Made by a program: the position numbers and the translations under genes. From an uncultured Clostridia bacterium (GTDB lineage: Bacteria > Bacillota > Clostridia > Oscillospirales > Acutalibacteraceae), in the NCBI GenBank assembly GCA_937884995.1, contig CAKZZL010000034.1:1-9920 (forward strand): a DNA stretch of 9,920 nucleotides, read 5' to 3'. Positions 5,666-9,920 of the stretch are shown piece after piece. Each line of letters starts with the position of its first letter. The first letter of the stretch is position 1. The notes below the pieces were generated by a model. That model had not been told where the DNA came from, made no database searches, and was given only the letters and a program-made list of their open reading frames with translations.

Positions 5666-6685
5666 TTAGCTTTTTCCACACATACCAATAAGCATAGCCA
5701 TCAATGATTTATCCTCGTTCCAATCCGGTAAATCGGAATTAATAGTGATTTGTGCTGCTTCAAGTTTTTTTCGGCTTAATTCAATATCCGTTTTTGCATA
5801 TATTTCTGTTGTATCAACATGCTCATGGCCAAGAAAATCTCGTATATCTGTTAGAGGAACATTGGCTCTGAGCAAATGCATGGCTTTTGAATGCCTAAAG
5901 ATATGCGGCGAAATTTTTGATGGTAATTCGGGATGTTTTTCTTTTGCCTTGCTATAATGCTTTTTTAGAATATATGTAACACCAGCTCTAGTAAGGGGAT
6001 TCCCGTTATGATTAGAAAACAAAGGGTAAGATGCTTTTTCGTTATCATATAGATTGTTTTCAATAATGTATTTTTTTAATAACTCAATTGTATTATGCAT
6101 AAGTGGAACACATCGAGTTTTTTGACCTTTGCCTGTCAATTTAACGATATAAGGTTTTTTAACCCTTACATCAACTACCCTTAAATCACATATTTCTTGT
6201 ACGCGAGCAGCCGAATCATATAATAACGAAAGCAGAGTTAAATCCCTTCTGTTGTAAACGGTTATTGTTGGGACTGCTTCAAGAATACTTTTTATTTCTT
6301 CCGGTGAAAGATGTATTAATTCCGGCTTTGGGCATCTTTTTCTTCGCATATCCAGTATTTTTTGTAATTCAAACATAAATTCCGGATATTTTGTTCTGAC
6401 ATATTTAGAAAATGCTCTTATAGCTGCTAATCTCTGGTTGCGTGTTGAAATGCTGTTGTTTTTTTCTGTTTCAAGCCAAGATAAAAATTCTTCTATGAGA
6501 TCAACATTAAAATCAGAAAGAGTCATTTTATCAGGGTTTTTATGTTTAACATTCTCAATGAAGTAAAGTATTTGTATAAATGTATCCCTATATGCCATAA
6601 TGGTGTTTTCGGATAATCCAATTTGACCAGGCAAATATATTTTCAAATATGTTTCAAGACAATATGCAAAATCAGTTTTTTTCAT
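5666..6685 (-). CDS. ritC: RIT tyrosine recombinase, third gene (RitC)
   Basis: A 339-residue site-specific recombinase of the phage-integrase family. The N-terminal SAM-like core-binding domain (about residues 5-110) includes SENTIMAYRDTF and the LAAIRAFSKYVRTKYP helix. The C-terminal catalytic domain has R161 (YDSAARVQEICDLR), beta-hairpin K186 (LTGKGQKTRCVPL), H261-x-x-R264 (SPHIFRHSKAMHLL), H287 (FLGHEHV) and nucleophile Y296 (DTTEIYAKTD). The set is complete, so strand cleavage and joining should be possible. The ATG lies inside the end of the second gene (14-base overlap) with GGAG about 10 bases upstream, implying translational coupling. The C-terminal tail (residues 310-339) extends past the tyrosine helix and may contact the partner recombinases. 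Symbol follows RIT convention by position in the operon. Confidence 0.88.
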   Translation of the reverse strand: MKKTDFAYCLETYLKIYLPGQIGLSENTIMAYRDTFIQILYFIENVKHKNPDKMTLSDFNVDLIEEFLSWLETEKNNSISTRNQRLAAIRAFSKYVRTKYPEFMFELQKILDMRRKRCPKPELIHLSPEEIKSILEAVPTITVYNRRDLTLLSLLYDSAARVQEICDLRVVDVRVKKPYIVKLTGKGQKTRCVPLMHNTIELLKKYIIENNLYDNEKASYPLFSNHNGNPLTRAGVTYILKKHYSKAKEKHPELPSKISPHIFRHSKAMHLLRANVPLTDIRDFLGHEHVDTTEIYAKTDIELSRKKLEAAQITINSDLPDWNEDKSLMAMLIGMCGKS

Positions 6686-7685
6686 TTTGGCAACGCTCCA
6701 ATCTGGGAATAATAAACCCGTAATTACGATTCATAAGTTCGGAAAACTCAGGATAAATTTCAGCAGTCAAGCGTAAATATTGTTCCGTTGCTGTAAAATC
6801 GTGATGTCCCATATATGCCGATAGCCGGGGAAGTGCTGTTGTTAAATCTTCATTATCGGATACCCATTTTTGTAGACAATGCACTGCAAAAGTATGCCTT
6901 AAGTCATGTAAACGAGGACCTTTTCCCTTCCCGTGATGTGATATACCCGCTTTCCATAGGTATTCTCTAAATATTGAATAGATGCCTCTTGTATCATAAT
7001 ACCCTCCATCCGGAGCTGCAAAGAACCAATCGATTCCTGTTTTGTTCACAAGACGAGTTGCGTTGTACTCAATACACTTAAGTGTCATTTGCTTTGACAT
7101 TGGAACATATCTTGTATTTCCGAATTTGCTATTTTGAATAGTTAGGATTCCATTATCAAGGTCAACATTTTCTCCTTTCAATTTAGCAGCTTCCGAAACA
7201 CGCAAACCGCAGCAATAAAGAAGTCTAAATAATACAGGAAAAATATATTTTCTTCTTGGTGCACCCGAATTAGGCGGCGTTTCCATAGTGTCTAATGCCG
7301 AAAGAAACAATTTTATTTCTTCGTGAGTAAATATATATGGAATAAATGTTTTATGAATTTTCCCTACATCGGTTTTATCGGGGATATAAGCGGAGTATCC
7401 TTGGCGTGACATATATTTTGCAAATTGACTTATTATAGAGAAGCGAGAATAGCAAGTTTTGTCAGCTTCTGTCACTTTTTTGGATATCCATGCCCTGACA
7501 ACTTCTTCAGAGAGAACATTTTCAGCTACTTTATAATTAAGCGAGAATTCTGAAAAATTTCTTAACAGTTTTGCTTCTGAATTGTATATATACCCAATAG
7601 ATCGTTTTTCTGAAACGAAATCCGCTATATGATTTGCCAACATACCTGAAAATTCATAATTCTTGTACTTATATTCATCGTGCAT
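6672..7685 (-). CDS. ritB: RIT tyrosine recombinase, second gene (RitB)
   Basis: A 337-residue tyrosine recombinase. The N-terminal region has the core-binding helices (DFVSEKRSIGYIYNSEAKLL, residues 22-41). The catalytic domain has R162 (LLYCCGLRVSEAAKLK), K187 (IQNSKFGNTRYVPM), H260-x-x-R263 (RLHDLRHTFAVHCL), H294 (YMGHHDFTATEQY) and Y303. GLRxSEaakLk and HDLRHTFA are the most recognisable integrase signatures of the three. The ATG is 3 bases after the stop of the first gene; the Shine-Dalgarno GAGGAGGTG lies within that gene's last codons, so translation is coupled. An insertion around residues 136-146 (PPNSGAPRRK) sits before the box with the first catalytic Arg. Its 3' end overlaps ritC by 14 bases. 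In RIT elements all three recombinases are thought to be needed, but the division of labour is not established. Confidence 0.88.
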   Translation of the reverse strand: MHDEYKYKNYEFSGMLANHIADFVSEKRSIGYIYNSEAKLLRNFSEFSLNYKVAENVLSEEVVRAWISKKVTEADKTCYSRFSIISQFAKYMSRQGYSAYIPDKTDVGKIHKTFIPYIFTHEEIKLFLSALDTMETPPNSGAPRRKYIFPVLFRLLYCCGLRVSEAAKLKGENVDLDNGILTIQNSKFGNTRYVPMSKQMTLKCIEYNATRLVNKTGIDWFFAAPDGGYYDTRGIYSIFREYLWKAGISHHGKGKGPRLHDLRHTFAVHCLQKWVSDNEDLTTALPRLSAYMGHHDFTATEQYLRLTAEIYPEFSELMNRNYGFIIPRLERCQNEKN

Positions 7686-7688
7686 ACT

Positions 7689-8924
7689 TTACACCTCCTC
7701 TATGGAAAGCGCACATACACGCATTCCCTCTATATCGGTTTTTAAATATGGAGAAGATGAAGCATAGCTTGTGTGTCCCATTATATCTGCTACAGTATAC
7801 AAAGATGTATTATTTGCTAACAACCGACGTGCAAGAGCGTGTCTAAGTGAGTGCATACCGCAGGTTACTCCACTTTTTTTCTTAAGACCGGCATATAATC
7901 TTCGTCTGTATAATATATACCCGACAGATGCTCGCTGTAGCTTGTCATAAGGTGCATTTATTTTCACAAAAACATAAGGATTATCAATTTTAATATCTTC
8001 TCGTGCTCTAAGGTAGTCCGCTATTGCCCAGCCAACTTCTTTTAAAAGCGGATATACTGTTCTTTTTCTGTTCTTATGTTGGATAATAACGATCTCGTTG
8101 TGTTCCCATTTGAGATTATTAAGTTTTAGTTCGGCTATATCTGTTACTCTAAGACCAAGTTGTAGTGCAAGTAGAATAACCGCATAATCACGTTTCCCTG
8201 CAATATTACCACGATCAATAGAATTTAAAAGTTTTTCAATATCCTCTTTTTCCCATAATTCAGGGACATTGAGATTTGTACACGCTTTCACGCGGGGAAC
8301 TAAATATGACCAGTCGTTTGATAAAAAGCCGGATTTGTATAAAAAACGAAAATAATTACGCAGTGTTGCTAAAATATGTTTGGTAAATGTCAATGAATAT
8401 ATTTCTAATGTTTTAATGAATGTACTTATATGTTCAGGTAAAATATTTTTTGTACTTTCTACATCGTGACTAATTAAAAACATATAGAATTTACAAATAT
8501 GTGAGGTGCGTATTATTTTTGTGTTTTCACTATTGTCTGCGGTTTGCATAGCTTCAATATATTTTTCAACATAATGGACATCGTTTGCAGCCCAAGCCGC
8601 TATACTTACAGGCTCTTTTTTCTTTACATTAAAAACTGTTTGATACTGCTGATATTCTAACAATCTGCGGATACACCTAATATACCGGCCTTCTTTTGAT
8701 GTTAATGGTCTTTTTTCATCAAATGGATAATCTATGCTTTCTTTCAAATACATAAAACAAATTTCATTATTTAATGAATCAGTTCCTTGTTTTTGAAGAG
8801 CATACTTATGAAATTTTAAGCAATCCCATTTAAAATTTTGTATAGTTGTTTTAGAATACCTATAATTTTCTAAAACCGCTATCGTTCCCTCAAGTGCCTC
8901 TTTGATAGTTAAGATTTCTTTCAT
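7689..8924 (-). CDS. ritA: RIT tyrosine recombinase, first and largest gene (RitA)
   Basis: A 411-residue tyrosine recombinase and the promoter-proximal gene of the trio. It has about 100 residues more than its partners at the N-terminus: helical DNA-binding material (1-105), then a second core-binding-like helical region (106-205, SHICKFYMFLISHD, LATLRNYFRFLYKSGFL). The catalytic domain has R259 (ALQLGLRVTDIAEL), K284 (IIQHKNRKRTVYPL), H358-x-x-R361 (GMHSLRHALARRLL), H384 (IMGHTSYASSSPY) and Y393. The H-to-Y spacing of 9 is the same in all three proteins. The ATG at 8924 follows AGGAGG at good spacing. The GHTSYASSSPYL block recalls the Tn554 TnpA/TnpB-type recombinases, to which RIT proteins are related (from memory, not searched). 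Confidence 0.88.
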   Translation of the reverse strand: MKEILTIKEALEGTIAVLENYRYSKTTIQNFKWDCLKFHKYALQKQGTDSLNNEICFMYLKESIDYPFDEKRPLTSKEGRYIRCIRRLLEYQQYQTVFNVKKKEPVSIAAWAANDVHYVEKYIEAMQTADNSENTKIIRTSHICKFYMFLISHDVESTKNILPEHISTFIKTLEIYSLTFTKHILATLRNYFRFLYKSGFLSNDWSYLVPRVKACTNLNVPELWEKEDIEKLLNSIDRGNIAGKRDYAVILLALQLGLRVTDIAELKLNNLKWEHNEIVIIQHKNRKRTVYPLLKEVGWAIADYLRAREDIKIDNPYVFVKINAPYDKLQRASVGYILYRRRLYAGLKKKSGVTCGMHSLRHALARRLLANNTSLYTVADIMGHTSYASSSPYLKTDIEGMRVCALSIEEV

Positions 8925-8930
8925 AATCTT

Positions 8931-8976
8931 CCTCCTAAAATATATTCCACAGATTTTCTATGGTAGTCTTATTATA
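8931..8976 (-). promoter_or_regulatory. ritA ribosome binding site and tentative -10 box
   Basis: On the minus strand AGGAGG (8931-8936) lies 6 bases before the ritA ATG and is clear. A perfect TATAAT (8971-8976) lies about 47 bases upstream of the ATG, but no good -35 sits 16-18 bases before it (TAGAAT at best); TTTACA is only 8 bases away. The RBS is solid; the promoter is weak evidence in an AT-rich leader. Confidence 0.4.
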
Positions 8977-9035
8977 AAAGATTATGTAAAGTTATTCTAC
9001 ATAATAAAGCCTAATAGCAGAGTTTTTAAGCTTAA

Positions 9036-9067
9036 CTTTTCATTTTGTATTACTTTCCATTATCCTT
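9036..9067 (-). repeat. RIT right terminal inverted repeat
   Basis: This is the reverse-complement partner of 5551-5582, matching 31 of 32 positions. A palindrome TTAAGCTTAA (9026-9035) lies directly inside it and has no counterpart at the left end, so the two ends can be told apart. Like the left arm, it supplies the AAT-GGA-AAG-TAA that ends the interrupted PP-loop gene. Confidence 0.88.
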
Positions 9068-9166
9068 GCCCCCGCTGTATGTAAGCATAAGGGGCTTGTT
9101 ATAGCAGCTTTCCGACATTTCCGCTGCTGTTTTTAATCTTTCGATAGCGATTTTTTCTTTATCCAT
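9050..9166 (-). pseudogene. 5' fragment of a second PP-loop / PAPS-reductase-family gene, cut by the RIT right end
   Basis: Thirty-eight codons from the ATG at 9166 begin MDKEKIAIERLKTAAEMS and end LMLTYSGGKDNGK before TAA. YSGGKD is the canonical PP-loop of the PAPS-reductase/N-type ATP pyrophosphatase superfamily. The first 35 codons are target gene and the last three come from the RIT repeat. By hand alignment, 24 of the 35 target-derived residues match the fragment at 5446-5568, while many synonymous positions differ, so these are diverged paralogues and not a recent duplicate. The Shine-Dalgarno-like GAAAGGAAA lies just upstream. The catalytic remainder of the gene is absent from the window. 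Unlike the left copy, a terminator separates it from the transglutaminase gene. Confidence 0.75.
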
Positions 9167-9180
9167 ATTTGTTTCCTTTC

Positions 9181-9215
9181 AATAAAAAAAGAGCCGAATT
9201 ATAAAAACTCGGCTC
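9181..9215 (-). terminator. Intrinsic terminator after the right transglutaminase-like gene
   Basis: On the minus strand GAGCCGA pairs with TCGGCTC (9209-9215 and 9191-9197) across an 11-base loop, followed by seven Ts (9184-9190). It lies 22 bases past the stop at 9237 and 18 bases before the PP-loop fragment start, so the fragment would be read only by leak-through. No counterpart exists in the left module. Confidence 0.78.
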
Positions 9216-9236
9216 CGTAACGTGTTATATTCAGTT

Positions 9237-9911
9237 TTAGTTTGTAAGGTATGCTCGCCAGTATGCACCCGCATATCCTGTTCCGTAAAGTCTGATGCCC
9301 TCTGTTATATCAATGCTGCGCCATTCGTTATTGATAAACACCTGATTCCATTCGTGTGTCATATCATCCGATATGATTATTTTGCAGGGAATATCAAGTT
9401 TATCCATTATGTTTTTGAACGCGATAGAAAAAGAAGCACAAGTGCCGCTTTTTTCTTTGTATAAATGATAAAGGTCATAGTTAAGTTCATCATCATATAC
9501 AAAATTTTTGCAGAAATAGGCATATACAAGTTTTGATTGTTCTTCGGGAACAAGTCCGTTTGTATGTGCTATTATCTTATCTTCCGCACGGTCTATCTGC
9601 CTGTTGATAATGCTGTTCATTTTTTCGGAATAGCGGTAATCGGGCTTGATAACATCATAAAGCCCGTTTTCGTCCTCATCATATGCCTGCAAGGTGCAGT
9701 CTATAAGTCCTGCACTCGAATACTTTGCAAAGTATTCTGTCATAACTGCTACAAACTCATCATCGTTAAGCTGATTATCGCTTATGTCGATATACTCATC
9801 ATAGTTATTGACCGCCGTATCGACACGCTCAATCAGCGGAGTATCGGCAGCATAAACGCTGTTTACAAACATCATAGTTACCATTAAACAAGTTATAATA
9901 ATTTTTCTCAT
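9237..9911 (-). CDS. Secreted transglutaminase-like (papain-fold) protein, right copy
   Basis: 224 residues from the ATG at 9911. Residues 1-22 (MRKIIITCLMVTMMFVNSVY then AAD) form a Sec signal peptide with a likely VYA-AD cleavage site. The catalytic triad is C158 (SGTCASFS), H186 (MTHEWNQV) and D201 (SIDIT). Over the 85-residue core (from VYAYFC to YGTGY) 63 residues match the left copy by hand count, with lower similarity in the N-terminal half, so the two are paralogues in mirror orientation. It ends about 17 residues earlier than the left copy. Only AAAAACAGA is visible before the ATG, with no Shine-Dalgarno in the 9 bases left, so the true start or its signal may lie outside the window. 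The substrate is unknown; secretion and the repeated pairing with a PP-loop gene suggest an accessory role of the mobile element. Confidence 0.72.
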   Translation of the reverse strand: MRKIIITCLMVTMMFVNSVYAADTPLIERVDTAVNNYDEYIDISDNQLNDDEFVAVMTEYFAKYSSAGLIDCTLQAYDEDENGLYDVIKPDYRYSEKMNSIINRQIDRAEDKIIAHTNGLVPEEQSKLVYAYFCKNFVYDDELNYDLYHLYKEKSGTCASFSIAFKNIMDKLDIPCKIIISDDMTHEWNQVFINNEWRSIDITEGIRLYGTGYAGAYWRAYLTN

Positions 9912-9920
9912 TCTGTTTTT

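Larger units (their letters stand above)
5551..9067 (-). mobile_element. Recombinase-in-trio (RIT) element, complete
   Basis: About 3.5 kb, with three adjacent tyrosine recombinase genes in one orientation, coupled start to stop, and bounded by near-perfect 32-bp terminal inverted repeats. This is the defining layout of RIT elements, mobile units with no other obvious cargo. The outermost AAGGATA of each repeat is also coding sequence of the interrupted PP-loop genes, so the strict element end may be around 5557/9061. All three recombinases look intact. The interior is visibly more AT-rich than the flanks, which fits a separate origin. Left interior margin (5583-5665): terminator and spacer only. 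Right interior margin (8925-9035): promoter and ribosome binding site region only. Confidence 0.85.

Noticed and set aside
5666..8924. Tn554-type transposon instead of a RIT element
   Set aside because: Tn554 has two recombinases, one of about 630 residues, plus a small non-recombinase TnpC and resistance cargo. Here there are three recombinases of 339-411 residues, terminal inverted repeats and no cargo.
5551..9067. RIT trio as the integrase of the whole ICE
   Set aside because: The repeats closely bracket only the three recombinase genes and interrupt genes on both sides, so this is a unit nested in the island; the ICE integrase is probably outside the window.
9537..9887. 116-aa open frame on the plus strand
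   Set aside because: It is the mirror frame of the right transglutaminase-like gene, has no ribosome binding site, and its product has no recognisable features.
1..9920. CRISPR array, tRNA or rRNA genes
   Set aside because: No regularly spaced repeats, cloverleaf-like sequences or conserved rRNA segments were seen on either strand.

Overview
The window looks like part of an integrative and conjugative element (ICE) or a related mobile island from a low-GC Gram-positive of the Clostridia, plausibly a gut Oscillospiraceae/Ruminococcus-like organism. This is inferred from the strong GGAGG ribosome binding sites, the moderately AT-rich coding style, and the gene order: cell-wall peptidase, small coiled-coil DUF4315-like protein, topoisomerase III. 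That order is typical of Tn1549/CTn-type elements of Firmicutes. No tRNA, rRNA or CRISPR array is visible.

Left region (1-4380, + strand): the C-terminal part of an M23-type cell-wall peptidase that runs off the left edge, a small coiled-coil protein with a TTG start, an Rpn/PD-(D/E)XK-family nuclease with its own near-consensus promoter and a terminator, and a short ICE-type topoisomerase III (topB).

Middle-left region (4381-5568): a 335-base gap unusually dense in hairpins, ending in an intrinsic-terminator-like hairpin that abuts the ribosome binding site of a secreted transglutaminase-like protein. Four bases after that gene comes the first 37 codons of a PP-loop/PAPS-reductase-family gene, cut off inside its nucleotide-binding SGGKD motif.

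Centre (about 5551-9067): a complete recombinase-in-trio (RIT) element. Three tyrosine recombinases lie head to tail on the minus strand (411, 337 and 339 aa, in transcription order), each with the R-K-HxxR-H-Y catalytic set. They are translationally coupled and bounded by 32-bp terminal inverted repeats matching at 31 of 32 positions.

Right region (9050-9911, - strand): the same two flanking genes appear again in mirror orientation. There is another 5' fragment of a PP-loop gene cut at exactly the same SGGKD codons, and behind it a diverged paralogue of the secreted transglutaminase-like protein. Both RIT ends are therefore embedded in 5' halves of paralogous genes, and no 3' half is present. 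A single simple insertion cannot give this arrangement. It suggests that the RIT recognises the coding sequence of the PP-loop motif and has joined, inverted or replaced DNA between two target genes. This is the most unusual feature of the window.
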